Source: Thermotoga sp. 4484_232
GTDB lineage: Bacteria > Thermotogota > Thermotogae > Thermotogales > Thermotogaceae
Assembly (NCBI GenBank): GCA_002084985.1
Contig: MZGO01000030.1
Coordinates: 1-19,365 of the forward strand
DNA: 19,365 bases
Direction of reading: 5' to 3'
Shown: positions 7,459-17,754 of the stretch, piece after piece
Position numbering within the stretch: the stretch's first letter is position 1
Layout of the letters: the number at the start of each line of letters is the position of its first letter
Program-made: the position numbers and the translations under genes
Notes under the pieces: model-generated
What the model was told of the DNA's origin: nothing
Seen by the model: only the letters and a program-made list of their open reading frames with translations
Databases searched by the model: none

Positions 7459-8197
7459 TTGATTCTCGAGGAGTTGAAAAATGCGAGGGATTTCTTATGA
7501 GAAAGTTTCCTCCCCACTAATAGTCGATTATAAAGATATACCAGATTTCCCCACAACAACGGTGGAGGGACATGAGGGAAGGTTAGTGTTTGGGGAGCTC
7601 TTTGGAAAAAGAGTGATGATTATGAAAGGGAGATTCCATTATTACGAAGGTCATCAGATTAATAGGGTGACGTTCCCGATATATCTAGCCTGGGCTGTGG
7701 GGGTGAAACGTCTTCTTCTAACGAACGCGGCAGGAGGAATAAACAGAATGTACAAACCAGGTGATATCGTGGCTGTAAGGGATATCATAAACTTCATGTT
7801 CACAAATCCTCTGAGAGGAAGAAACGATGAGCGAATAGGCCCGCGGTTCCCTGATATGTCATCACCTGTGGATAAAGAATGGCTTGAAGAACTTTTGAAA
7901 GTGAAACCTCTGAAAACAGGTGTCTATATAGCAGTCACAGGACCTAGTTATGAAACACCATCAGAGATAAGAATGTTTGAAAAATTTGGAGCGGATCTTG
8001 TAGGAATGTCAACGGTCCCGGAAGTTATAGCGGCAAAGCATTGTGGTATGAAAGTAATGATTTTATCGTGTGTTTCCAACATGGCGGCTGGTATATTAAA
8101 AACTCCTCTGTCGCACGAAGAGGTGATAAAAGTCACTAGGATGGTGAAGGATAAATTCGCATCCATAGTTCAAGCAGCTTTGGGGGTGATGAAATGA
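7459..8197 (+). pseudogene. purine nucleoside phosphorylase (PNP), internal deletion and frameshift near the N-terminus
   Basis: The enzyme splits purine ribonucleosides with phosphate into base and ribose-1-phosphate. The body is clearly the trimeric class II PNP family and close to T. maritima TM1596 as I remember it: IVDYKDIPDFP, TVEGH, GRFHYYEGH, LLTNAAGG, FMFTNPLRG, GPRFPDMSS, GPSYETPSEIRMF, GADLVGMSTVPEVIAAKH and CVSNMAAG. The native start is TTG 7459 with GGAGG at 7447-7451, encoding MILEELKNARDFL and then TGA at 7498. The body is in the next frame, beginning YEKVSSP at 7496. Compared with the family, about 20 residues are missing between these, including the glycine-rich phosphate-binding LGSGFG loop. 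An ATG at 7481, with GAGGAG 7 nt upstream, is in frame with the body and could yield a 238-residue protein lacking that loop, probably inactive. The gene ends in a 4-nt ATGA overlap with the phosphoesterase gene. Confidence 0.8.
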
Positions 8198-9207
8198 AAC
8201 ACTTGATGAGGATAGTATCTGAGATAGAAAAAGCTGAGAAGATACTGGTTCTCGGTCATGTAATGCCAGATGGGGACGATGTGAGTTCTGTTTTGAGCTT
8301 GGTGATAGGTTTAGAAAGGATCGGAAAAACGGTAAAAGGATCGATCGATTACACGATCCCCTGGTTCTTTTACGAGCTCGAAGAGGTCAAAAAAATTGAA
8401 CCGTACGAGTCTCTGATAGAGTATGAGCCTGACCTCATCGTTGTCGTCGATTCATCATCTCCTGAAAGGGTGGGTAGATTCTTACCTTTGCTGTCCAGGA
8501 AGAGGACCTGTGTGATCGATCACCATGTGACCAATACGTACTTTGGAAATGTGAATTGGGTTGATCCAACTTTCGCATCAGCTGCTCAGATGATTTATAG
8601 ATTGAATATGGAACTTGGGGTTCCCTACGATGAAAAATTGGCAACGATCAATTACATGGGTATAGCGACTGATACGGGTTTCTTCAGATTTTCGAATACT
8701 GACTCGCGTGTCTTCAGGGACGTTTATGAACTGGTGAAGCTGGGAGCAGATCCACATTTTGTCTCTAAAATGATTCTTGAAAACAAAAGGGTAGAACAAT
8801 TCAGACTTTTTGCGGAAGTTTTGGATAAGATGGAATTAGATCTGGATGGAAAACTCGTCTACTCCTATATAACTTATGAGATGTATAAAAAATACAACTG
8901 CACGGACGAAGATAGTAGTGGATTCGTCGGAGAATTGAGGTCGATAAAGGGTGTGGAGACCGCAATCCTGTTCATGGAATATCCCAAGGGGAAAATACAT
9001 GTCAGCTTTAGATCTAAGGATTGGTTCAACGTGAGTGAGGTTGCATCGAAACTCGGAGGAGGTGGGCACCCAAGAGCCGCTGGTGTAACATTCGAAAATA
9101 CGGATATTTTTGAAATAATCAAAGAGGTGATTCCTCTTACGGTTTCTTTGATGGCGGGTGGGAAAAGTGGAATTAGTAAGACTTTTAAGGAGGACCTACA
9201 TAGGTGA
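8194..9207 (+). CDS. NrnA-like DHH/DHHA1 phosphoesterase
   Basis: A cytoplasmic DHH-family phosphoesterase, complete at about 337 residues, the normal NrnA length. The metal-binding motifs are present: GHVMPDGDD (H22, D26, D28), the aspartate of [12 protein letters not shown] (D86) and IDHHVTN (D109-H110-H111), with [14 protein letters not shown] continuing the DHH domain. The DHHA1 domain carries the substrate-binding [10 protein letters not shown] near residues 287-296. Such enzymes degrade short oligoribonucleotides (nanoRNA), pAp, or linear dinucleotides such as pGpG and pApA, which is notable because the next gene encodes a probable diguanylate cyclase. The start overlaps the PNP stop as ATGA. 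The last 16 or so codons overlap the next gene. The tail after [10 protein letters not shown] is less conserved-looking but not clearly aberrant. Confidence 0.85.
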   Translation: MKHLMRIVSEIEKAEKILVLGHVMPDGDDVSSVLSLVIGLERIGKTVKGSIDYTIPWFFYELEEVKKIEPYESLIEYEPDLIVVVDSSSPERVGRFLPLLSRKRTCVIDHHVTNTYFGNVNWVDPTFASAAQMIYRLNMELGVPYDEKLATINYMGIATDTGFFRFSNTDSRVFRDVYELVKLGADPHFVSKMILENKRVEQFRLFAEVLDKMELDLDGKLVYSYITYEMYKKYNCTDEDSSGFVGELRSIKGVETAILFMEYPKGKIHVSFRSKDWFNVSEVASKLGGGGHPRAAGVTFENTDIFEIIKEVIPLTVSLMAGGKSGISKTFKEDLHR

Positions 9208-12200
9208 TGAATACCTTGCGAAGTATAATGACACCTACAAAAGGGTTAGGTTTCTAGAGAAGGACCTGTTCAATTGTTTCATAGAGATATTCCCAAAATT
9301 GAAAAGGCTGAATCTAGAAAAAGTTCTTTTACCAGATTCTTATTTCGTTGAGAAAGATAAGTTCGTCCTGATCTATCCTTACGGGGGAGAGGAACCTCTA
9401 TCCCCGAAAGATATGAATACACTTCTTTTTAAAACATGGGTATACGATCTGCTAAGAGATCTTGTCCATGTCAAGCTACCTGTACCCGTTCTGGGAAAGA
9501 GCGATTTTCTGAAAGGCAACACTTTTCTCTATATACCTTCTTTCCATTGCCCTCGAAAAGTGCCTGAAGACCTTGAAGGGGTATTCATAGCTCCCGAATT
9601 TCTGGAAGATGGAAAAATGTACCCAAGTTCAACGGTTTACGTTTTTGGAAAATTCCTAGAGAGTTTGGGGGAGAAAATACCGGACTTTGTAAAAGAGAAG
9701 CCCCAGGATAGAACCCTCCACTTCGTTCCGATAAAGCATACCGGATACTTGAGAAGGATTTTCACAACCCCTTACATCGATAGGCCTGAGAGAAAAAGAA
9801 TATTAGAGATCATATCTTCATATGAGAAGAGAAGGAGAGTTCATGTGATGGAGCTGATAGGACCGCAAAGGGTAGGAAAAACGTTTTTGCTCAGCGTTCT
9901 CAAGGAGGATCTGGAAAGAGAGGGTTACACAACCTTGGAAATCAGTTCTTTCGAGGATTTCCTCGATTTGTTGAAAGGAAGATTTGGATCAGTCGAAAAA
10001 GACGATGTCATAACCATGTTGGGGGAAATGAGCTTTCTAGATAAGATTGCTATTTTGATCGATGATTATCAAAATGTGGATCTGAGGTTAAAAGCTCTCA
10101 TAACGCAGCTCAAAGAAGATTTCAAACCCAGAGTACCTGTGATCGTGATCTTAGCGTCCATTAAGGAAACGAGAATAGCGGATGAAACCGTTGAGATAAG
10201 GCCGTTTTCAGAAGAAACGATGAGAGAGCTTTTAAGGACAACCCTGAAAGCTGAGGTTGAAAAAGGACTTGTGACATTTGTTCAAAAATTGAGTAAGGGT
10301 TTACCAGGATATGCTATTGAATTAATCAAGTACCTGATAAACAGAGATTACATCGAGGAAAAGGACGGAACATGGCGTCTTACCAGAAAGACTATAGAGG
10401 GATTGAACTTTCAGAATTTCCTGAAGGAACATCTTGAAGATATCGATGAAACCACAAGAATTTTAACAAGTGAGATGGCGATACTAGGACAGGAGTTCAC
10501 AGATAAAGATCTGCGTTATCTATCCTCCATAACGGGCAGGTCTTATGAAGATTACAGAAGAATCGTTGAAACATTGGAGGGTAAAGGCCTGATCCTCCAT
10601 ACCAGCATTGGTCACAGGTTCATACTTAAAGAAGTGTGGGAACACTTCTACAACACGATGCCTGATGAGAAGAGAAGAGTTATTCACGAGAAGTTCATGG
10701 AAGTTGCCAGTCCTTTGAAATTGATATACCATAGCGCCATGCTTGGAAAGGAAATTACAGGAATTGTCAGAGTAATAAACTGCATCAGAAAGGAGTTCTG
10801 GAAGTATGAGAAGAGCAAAGAATTTCTGGAACTCTTGAAGGTCGTGGAAGAGCTACTTGGGGGAAGGGAGTCTTACTCAGTTGTGTCTTTGAAGATGAAA
10901 CTGCTTGATAGGTTCGGTAAGATACCTCTCATAAAGGATCTCAAATTACCGCGTAAGGAGTATTGCTGGTATTGGTGCTTCCTTCAGGAAAGCTTCTCTA
11001 GAAACCCTGCTGCGATTCTGAAAGAATTTCAGAAAAGATCCGAGGGACTTACTTCGTTCGAGAAATTCAAAGCAATAGTGACGATATTAAGGTGCCATGT
11101 GAGGCGAGGAGGAGTACCTGACAGGAGTATCGTGGATATGGGTGACGGAATCATCAAAAGTTTCCATAGAGTCCACAAGAATTTCTCCTATTATGAGGCT
11201 CTGTATTATCTCTATTTGTCACAACTATTCAACGATGAGCACTCTCTGATCAAAGCCCTGGAGATAGCAGAAAAGGAATCTTTCCTCGATGTTCTGATGA
11301 ACGTTTATGTGAATTACGGATCCACCATGTTGAATCTGAACCTGGCACAAAAGTATTACATAAAAGCTCTTGAAATCGCTAAGAGCTTGGAAGATCTAAA
11401 CAATGTGTTAATACCACAATCGAACCTAGCGTGGATAGCCCTGTACTCCAGTGATGTTGGTGGTTTCTTCAGAAAGTTATCGGAATTGAGGAAACTTTGT
11501 CATTTCTTGGGGAACGACGAGATACTGGCGTATACTTATTTCCTCGAGGGAAGTCATCACTGTTACAATAGAGAGCTAGAAGAGGCTTTAGAAGATTTCG
11601 ATGTTGAGTACAAGATAGAAGAAAGAGCCGGTATTGCTCATAGATCTTTAAGAGCTAAGGTAACGTGTCTTGCATACAATGGTGACATTGAAAAAGCGCG
11701 AGAAATCCTGAGAAGCGATGATCCCGCTTTCGATCATCCATTTTTCAGGAATTTCAGAGATATGATACTGGCCTCGAACGATGAAGAGTTTTTAAAGGTA
11801 TGGAAAGTACGGTTAGAAGAGAAGATCGTTTACTTCAATGAAGAAATTGCTGTTATATTTGCGGAGAAATTGGCACTTTTGGATCCTGAAGGATTTGAGA
11901 GCTTTCTCTATGAACTTGAAAAGAGAAACGCAGAAAGTGGCATTAGACTCTCTTTAGCGCAAGTTTACGAAGCCTTTGGTAGATTCTACTCGAAACTTGG
12001 AAAGAATTTTAAGGCGGAAAGATGCTTCAGAAAGGCAATTGCTATATACGACGAAATAGGTTACGAAGGAGCTTCGAAATATATTAGGAACTTCATAGAA
12101 TACGAACCTGGAATAACCACTATCTCTAGGGTGGATGTCTTGAGTACTCTCAGAGCATCAAGAGCTGAATTTGAAATCACACGGATCCTGGAGATAATGG

Positions 12201-12985
12201 CTTACAAACTCGCTGATTTTGTCCCCTACGAAGGTGTCATAATGAAGATACTGACTGGAGAATCAGAGGAGGTATGTGGTTTCAAACTAGGAAAAGTGAG
12301 GGAACTGAAGGAAGATAGCATATCCTTCAATCCATTGCAGATATGTTTTGAAGACAGAATAGATGACGAACATCTTCTCAGAATGTGCGTCAACCTTGGA
12401 AACATAAAGGTGGATAAATCGACAGTATGGCAGATGGTAGAACTCGTGGAATTTGTGGAAAACCTTCTGCTCCTCAATCTCAGGAATTCCCTTTATAGGC
12501 AGAAAAGTATGTATGACAGCTTGACAGGGCTATACTCGAGATGGTACTTCATGGAGAGACTCTATGAAGAATTCAGCAGGGTCAGAAGGTATGGTGGCGT
12601 GTTGTCCGTCGCCATGTGTGACATTGACAACTTCAAGAGAGTGAACGATCGGTATGGGCATCTGACTGGTGATAGTGTTTTGAAGAGCATTGGAAAAATT
12701 CTCAGGGAGAACACCCGGTTCTCGGATGTGGTGGGAAGGTATGGGGGAGAGGAGTTCTCGATAATATTCCCCAACACATCGCCTGATAGGGCCACCTTAG
12801 CTCTTGAGAAATTGAGGAAAATTGTGGAAGAACACGATTTTGATGGTGTGAAAATAACTATGAGTTTTGGCTGTTCCTCATTCCCTAAAGGGGGAATTAG
12901 AACGCCAGAAGATCTCTTAGCGAAAGCTGATGAGGCTCTTTATGTAGCAAAGTGCAAGGGAAAGAACAGGGTTGTTTCTCTCTGA
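9158..12985 (+). CDS. multidomain signalling protein: kinase-like N-terminus, STAND-type ATPase, TPR-like repeats, GAF-like region, GGDEF diguanylate cyclase
   Basis: A cytoplasmic protein of about 1275 residues with no signal peptide or TM helix. Residues 15-190 faintly resemble a degenerate Ser/Thr kinase lobe ([18 protein letters not shown]) without a recognisable HRD/DFG. A STAND/AAA-type NTPase follows: Walker A GPQRVGKT at 235-242 and Walker B-like AILIDDYQ near 297-304, then winged-helix-like sequence. About 550-1000 is helical and TPR-like ([34 protein letters not shown]). About 1020-1115 is a divergent GAF-like sensor. The GGDEF domain (about 1118-1275) has intact GGEEF (1196-1200) and the RFSD product-inhibition I-site five residues before it, so c-di-GMP synthesis with feedback inhibition is expected. 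The architecture is like MalT/PknK-type regulators. The start is uncertain: GTG 9158 or GTG 9167 overlap the DHH gene without a good SD. It ends 18 nt before the A2M gene. Confidence 0.8.
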   Translation: MGKVELVRLLRRTYIGDEYLAKYNDTYKRVRFLEKDLFNCFIEIFPKLKRLNLEKVLLPDSYFVEKDKFVLIYPYGGEEPLSPKDMNTLLFKTWVYDLLRDLVHVKLPVPVLGKSDFLKGNTFLYIPSFHCPRKVPEDLEGVFIAPEFLEDGKMYPSSTVYVFGKFLESLGEKIPDFVKEKPQDRTLHFVPIKHTGYLRRIFTTPYIDRPERKRILEIISSYEKRRRVHVMELIGPQRVGKTFLLSVLKEDLEREGYTTLEISSFEDFLDLLKGRFGSVEKDDVITMLGEMSFLDKIAILIDDYQNVDLRLKALITQLKEDFKPRVPVIVILASIKETRIADETVEIRPFSEETMRELLRTTLKAEVEKGLVTFVQKLSKGLPGYAIELIKYLINRDYIEEKDGTWRLTRKTIEGLNFQNFLKEHLEDIDETTRILTSEMAILGQEFTDKDLRYLSSITGRSYEDYRRIVETLEGKGLILHTSIGHRFILKEVWEHFYNTMPDEKRRVIHEKFMEVASPLKLIYHSAMLGKEITGIVRVINCIRKEFWKYEKSKEFLELLKVVEELLGGRESYSVVSLKMKLLDRFGKIPLIKDLKLPRKEYCWYWCFLQESFSRNPAAILKEFQKRSEGLTSFEKFKAIVTILRCHVRRGGVPDRSIVDMGDGIIKSFHRVHKNFSYYEALYYLYLSQLFNDEHSLIKALEIAEKESFLDVLMNVYVNYGSTMLNLNLAQKYYIKALEIAKSLEDLNNVLIPQSNLAWIALYSSDVGGFFRKLSELRKLCHFLGNDEILAYTYFLEGSHHCYNRELEEALEDFDVEYKIEERAGIAHRSLRAKVTCLAYNGDIEKAREILRSDDPAFDHPFFRNFRDMILASNDEEFLKVWKVRLEEKIVYFNEEIAVIFAEKLALLDPEGFESFLYELEKRNAESGIRLSLAQVYEAFGRFYSKLGKNFKAERCFRKAIAIYDEIGYEGASKYIRNFIEYEPGITTISRVDVLSTLRASRAEFEITRILEIMAYKLADFVPYEGVIMKILTGESEEVCGFKLGKVRELKEDSISFNPLQICFEDRIDDEHLLRMCVNLGNIKVDKSTVWQMVELVEFVENLLLLNLRNSLYRQKSMYDSLTGLYSRWYFMERLYEEFSRVRRYGGVLSVAMCDIDNFKRVNDRYGHLTGDSVLKSIGKILRENTRFSDVVGRYGGEEFSIIFPNTSPDRATLALEKLRKIVEEHDFDGVKITMSFGCSSFPKGGIRTPEDLLAKADEALYVAKCKGKNRVVSL

Positions 12986-13003
12986 ATTTGGAGGTGTCTT
13001 TCA

Positions 13004-15775
13004 ATGTTGAAAAAACTTACGATCGTGTTTTTTCTTATTTTATGGCCCTTCCTCGGTCTTTCAGCCTTCATAACTGGTCCCACAGTGATAAAGCTTCCTC
13101 ACGACAGTTTGGGTGTTTACAAAGATGACGAAGAAAGATACCTGCTTTTCATATACAAGGTGAAGAATTCCTATTTGGAAATTCTCAGAAAGTCTCTGAG
13201 AAATGAGACGGTGTATTACAGAGATCTGGATACTGAACTTGCAGCAAGTTATGTCGTTGGAGAAGACGAGCAGGGAAGAGTGGATATACCTTTCATGGTG
13301 CCGGGGTTGTATCTGTGCGTTTTGAAGAGCAGGTATGGAGTAGAAGATACGGTGTTGGTTACCATAACAAACTTGGATTTTATGGTATTCATTGATGAAC
13401 GGAAAATACATCTATTCGCTTTTAACACAAGAGATGGTATGCCGGTGAAAAGGGCAAAGGTGTATCTCATCGATTCAGAAGGAAATGTCCTTGAAAAGGC
13501 TGTAACCGATGATAATGGGATGGTTGTGATGAACGAAATGCCAGATAATATTCTACTCGAAAAGGATGGAACATACGCTTACACAAGGCTATGGAGAAGA
13601 GTTTCTGAGAAACCTTCAAAACTTTTCTTCATAACCGACAGGCCGGTTTACAGACCTGGTCATACAGTTCATTTCAGGGGAACAATTATCAAGAAGGAAG
13701 GTGGTATTTTTACACCTTTGAAGGGGAGAAAAGTCTCGGTTACCATAAGAGATCCGAATTTCAACGAGCTGTTCCTTGAAAATTTCGAAACGAATGATTT
13801 CGGGGGTTTCTGGGGGGATTACAGGCTGAGCGATACGGCACCGGTTGGTATATACAGGATCGAAATAGATATGAAGGGGATTGGAAAGTATAAGCACAGT
13901 TTTCTCGTGGAAGAGTACAGGAAGCCGGAATACAAAATAACTATAGAAACAGATAAGGATGAATACATTTCTGGAGATGTTATAAGATACCTGATAAACG
14001 TGTCGTATTTCAACAGGCAACCCGTTGTAAACGCAGAAGTAGCCTATTACGTTTACAGCAATCCCGAAGGATTTTGGTATGATGAGGGATCAAAAATGGT
14101 CTATTACGGTGTGGGTTACACTGATTCAAATGGAAACATAGAAGTTCCTGTCAGAATAAGAGAAGGTTTCGATGGTTGGTACAGTATAAACGTTATAGCA
14201 GTCGATACCAGTCAAAGGCAGGTTGAGGAGACCAAAAGAGTTAGAGTACATGCAGATGACGTTTCCATAAACTTCGATAAATCCTTCTACGATATACCTC
14301 CTGGAGTTCCCTCTGCGATACATGTAACGATAACAGATTTAAAAGGAAGGCCTTTGAATGGAACAGCCACTGTTTTTTTAAACGACACAATATATGGGAA
14401 GTACCAGGTGAAAGATGGAGATCTTTTCGTAGATGTAACGTTGGAAGAGGTGGATATGTATTTCAGGGATAAGGATAAAGTCAAATACTACGTTGGTGAT
14501 GAGATGACCATAACTGTGATATCTCCCAGGAAAATGCCAGCCCTTTTGACCATCTTGGGAGTGGAAACGTATTACTTGAAATTTGTGCATTTAAAGGAAG
14601 GAACGAACATTTTTAAATTCACAATACCAGGAAGAATCGTTGAGAACAATCTGTTTTTCAGGTTTTATACGTATGAAAGAGGTACCTACTGGAGAAAAAA
14701 AGAGTTCAAAATACCCGTTGTTCCGAACAAAAAACTCGCAAGACTTTCAGTGATCCTGGATAGAGGTAAATATGAACCTGGTGAAAAGGTGAAGATCGTT
14801 TTCAACACGGATACGGATCTGGATGTAACGATATCAATGGTTGATGAAGCGATTTATTCCATGGTTGGGAAAAAACCACCTGATTTTGAAAAGTTTCTTT
14901 ACCCCGATTTGAAAGAGCCGCACGTGGAAATTTACAATGGTTATAGGTATTTGCCATACGCTAACATTCCTGGAGGAAATAAAGAGAGAGAAAGATTGTT
15001 GGCGTTGATGAAAAAGAAAAAAGACCACATGTTTTTATCTGAAAAGGATGAAGGAGTAGCCGCTAAGATAAACGTGAGGGAATATTTCCCCGATACCGCT
15101 CTCTGGATTCCAAGTTTACCACTAAGAGCAGGAACTTCTGTTGAACTCGTATTTTCACTTCCTGACACTATAACTACATGGAAAATGGGAATCTACGGAA
15201 TTGGTGGGAAAAAGATGGCTCAAAAATTCCTGGATGTTCTGGTAACCAAGGATTTTTATGTCCGTCCGATTCTTCCCACGTTCTTCAGAGAAGGGGATAA
15301 GATGGAGATAGGCGCTGTTGTGAACAACGCGACCGATCAAGCAACCAAAGCGAGGGTTTGGATAGATCTCTCTGATGGTTTGAACCTTTTGAGTGAAAGG
15401 TCAACGGAAGTTGTGATTCCCCCCCATGGTTCCGTAAGCATCAACTGGTGGGTGGGTGTTTCAGGTTTTGATGAATCTTCCACTGTAACCATCTACGCTG
15501 CTTCTTCTCTCAAGGATGCGGTTGCTTTGAAAGTTCCTATAAAGGCTTTTGCTTTCAAACGTGAATTCTACAGGTTGTTGATACTCAATGGAAGTGAGAT
15601 TCTAAGGCTTCCCGATGGAAAGAAACGGGAAGGTTATGTGAGAAGCCTTGAAAGCTTAAAGCCGATAATCCAGGATTCCATAAAGAAGCTCATAAAATAT
15701 CCATACGGATGTACAGAGCAAACCATGAGTAGTGAACAAAGGTCTTACAAGACTCTATTATTATCAGCACTATGA
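13004..15775 (+). pseudogene. bacterial alpha-2-macroglobulin, N-terminal fragment up to the thioester motif
   Basis: Bacterial A2Ms are large envelope protease traps: cleavage of a bait region exposes a reactive thioester that captures the attacker. The start is ATG 13004 with GGAGGTG 7 nt upstream. A signal peptide (MLKKLTIVFFLILWPFLGLSA) lacks a lipobox Cys, so the protein is exported but not an obvious lipoprotein. Macroglobulin-type domains follow, with ITDRPVYRPGHTVHFRG near 208-224, EEYRKPEY, YEPGEKVK, VDEAIYSM near 613, a Lys-rich bait-like stretch (ERERLLALMKKKKDH), YFPDTALWIPSL and LPDTITTWKM. The thioester site is YPYGCTEQTMSS with C903 and Q906. Immediately after it the frame goes wrong (EQRSYKTLLLSAL, stop at 15775). 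The rest of the thioester domain resumes in another frame from about 15732, with roughly 40 expected residues missing, so an internal deletion plus frameshift is inferred. Confidence 0.8.
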
Positions 15776-17270
15776 TGGAGGATGGGGCTGGTGGAAAACG
15801 GATGAAAGTGATGATTTCATGTCGGCTTATGTCATGGAAGGTCTGTTTTATGCTAAGAAAGCAGGATACATGGTATCTAAAACTGTCATAGAACGAGGTA
15901 TCGATTATTTGAAAAGCAATCCATCTGCGTATGGTGAGTACGTTTTGAGTCTTTACGGAGAAACTTCCAATTACAACCCTGTAGATCCACTGGACTATAT
16001 CTTTCTATCCCTGAAATCTATGAGTTATACCGAGAAAGCGCTGAAATATGTTGAAGAAAGAGGTAACGTCGCGTTTGTGAATTTAGATACAGATTTCTTC
16101 TTAACAAAGGTTCAAATGACTGCGATACTCCTTAGAGCCCTCAACAAATGGGACATTGAGAAGAGGTTACAGAGAAAGCTGGTGAATTACCTACTTTTGA
16201 AAAAAGATGGTGTGTTCTGGTGCTCAACAAAGGATACTTCCTATGCCGTTCTAGGTCTTCTAGAAGTTTCAGAGAATTTGGGGAAATCCGATATAAGACT
16301 TCTGAAGAACGGGGATTATGTATCCTTAAAACCAGGTGAGAAAGTATCCATCGATGATAAAAAAGTGATAGTTTTGGATGGTAGCGGTATAGTTGAGGTG
16401 AGGATGTCCTATTTTGAGGTACCTGAAAGGAAAGTAACGGAAGGCTTTGATATAGAACGGAGTTTCTATAAAAGATACGAAGTGTTGACTGAAACTGGGA
16501 GTGAAACATCCATCGTGGATGCTTTCTTACCTCTGGATGCGGATTACGTTCCTTTAAAAATAAGAGAGGTTGATTTTGTGCCTTCTCTTGTAAATCTAGA
16601 AATGAGTGCGCTCGGAAGAACATTGGATGTCGGCGGTAGGAGGGTTACGCTTCCAGAAGGTGTAAGAAAAGTCTACATCCTTGAAGACGGTACATACGTG
16701 GCAGAGGGTGAAGGTGCTTACTACCTTCTGTCGGATACCGTATGGAAGAAAATACCTGTGGTACCAAATGGAAGTTTTCTAGGATGGGAAAACGGAAAGC
16801 TGTTGATGTATGGAGAGGTGGCTTTTACAGGTAATACCCAGAATATCCTCTCTGCTGGTTTTTATGAAATCCAGTTTAGGGAAGAAAAGGTAACTCCAAA
16901 AGTTGGAGATATAATGAAAACGGTTGTCCGCTTAAAAGATGGAATAGGAGACTTCCTTGTTCTGGAGGATTTCTTTCCGTCTTGCGCTCAGATTCTCGAT
17001 AGATATAAAGAAAAGATCATGTACAAAGAGGAGTCTTACAAGTTCTCTTATTACTGGTATTACGCCTGGAAATACTGGTATACAGCCATGGAAGTGCACG
17101 ACGACATGGTGGCGTTTTTCATGTATCACTACACTGACGGAAAGGTTGAATACTATTGGAGAGTGACGGCGAATGGAACGTTCAAAGTGTTACCCTCAAG
17201 GATTTATCCCATGTATACAAAGGGGTTCTATGGTAGTACTTCTTCTGATACTCTTGTTATCGGTAAATGA
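15732..17270 (+). pseudogene. bacterial alpha-2-macroglobulin, C-terminal fragment
   Basis: This is the continuation of the preceding gene in a different frame, beginning NKGLTRLYYYQHYDGGWGWWKTDESDDFMSAYVMEGL, the helix that normally follows the thioester region by some tens of residues. It contains the rest of the thioester domain (KVQMTAILLRALN, DTSYAVLGLLE) and the C-terminal domains, ending DDMVAFFMYHYTDGKVEYYWRVTANGTFKVLPSRIYPMY...GSTSSDTLVIGK, the usual end of bacterial A2M. The first possible start, GTG 15732, has no ribosome binding site and no signal peptide, so on its own this fragment is not a credible exported protein. With the upstream fragment it accounts for a protein of about 1,420 residues plus the missing piece. 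Its end overlaps the peptidase start by 41 nt, so the operon order is preserved. Confidence 0.8.
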
Positions 17271-17754
17271 ATTCGGGGCTTTTTACACTCTGAAAGATCT
17301 ACCAGAGGACTTACAACACAACTTTTACAGGATATGCGCAAAATGGAATTTGAGGATACCTGAAAAAGATGTCGTAATATACGAAGCGCGATCTTTGGAA
17401 GAATTTCGCGATATCACGGGTCAAACTTATAGAATAGGTGGTTTGTATTCTGATGGTGCAATAATCGTGCAGCCCTTCTTGGTGTTGGAGAGAAAAGGCC
17501 TGTTCGAAAGAATCATCATCCATGAGCTTCTTCATTGGGTTCTTCAGGAGAATTACGAGTTACCAAAATGGTTCGAAGAAGGTTTCATAATGACTGTTTT
17601 AGAAATTAGACCTCAAGATATGGATGGTCTTCATAGATTCTACTTGGAGAAATTTCTGAAAGAGGTGAAATATGAAGATATTCGTCTATATCTTGATTCT
17701 CATAGGATTTCTAGCGATGGAAGAGATAATAAATCATCTGATGTTCCACGTTGA
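17230..17754 (+). CDS. small exported HExxH metallopeptidase (gluzincin/MA-like)
   Basis: The start is ATG 17230, inside the 3' end of the A2M gene, with AAGGGG just upstream; it gives a hydrophobic leader (MVVLLLILLLSVNEFGA). The mature part, of about 155 residues, has VVIYEARSLEEFRDITG, then IIIHELLHWVLQ (HELLH at 98-102) and LPKWFEEGF with the candidate third zinc ligand E116 or E117. This is the HExxH...WxEEG pattern of 'peptidase MA-like' proteins, so zinc-dependent proteolysis outside the cytoplasm is the likely activity. The substrate is unknown. Its place between a protease-trap gene and a YfaT gene suggests a role in A2M processing or in the same envelope process, which is inference. 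The C-terminus overlaps the next gene by 83 nt, long for this compact genome, so the last 28 residues may not be ancestral. Confidence 0.7.
   Translation: MVVLLLILLLSVNEFGAFYTLKDLPEDLQHNFYRICAKWNLRIPEKDVVIYEARSLEEFRDITGQTYRIGGLYSDGAIIVQPFLVLERKGLFERIIIHELLHWVLQENYELPKWFEEGFIMTVLEIRPQDMDGLHRFYLEKFLKEVKYEDIRLYLDSHRISSDGRDNKSSDVPR

Noticed and set aside
7481..8197. An intact 238-residue PNP starting at ATG 7481.
   Set aside because: The sequence from TTG 7459 is the real N-terminus in another frame, and the phosphate-binding loop is missing, so the ATG-started frame is a product of the deletion rather than the native gene.
15715..15775. Programmed ribosomal frameshifting to join the two A2M fragments.
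   Set aside because: No slippery heptamer or downstream structure was evident, and conserved residues are missing at the joint, so a shift alone would not restore the protein.
15732..17270. An independent gene for a terpenoid-cyclase-like or TED-only protein.
   Set aside because: It has no start signal or ribosome binding site and continues the A2M family sequence exactly where the upstream fragment breaks off.
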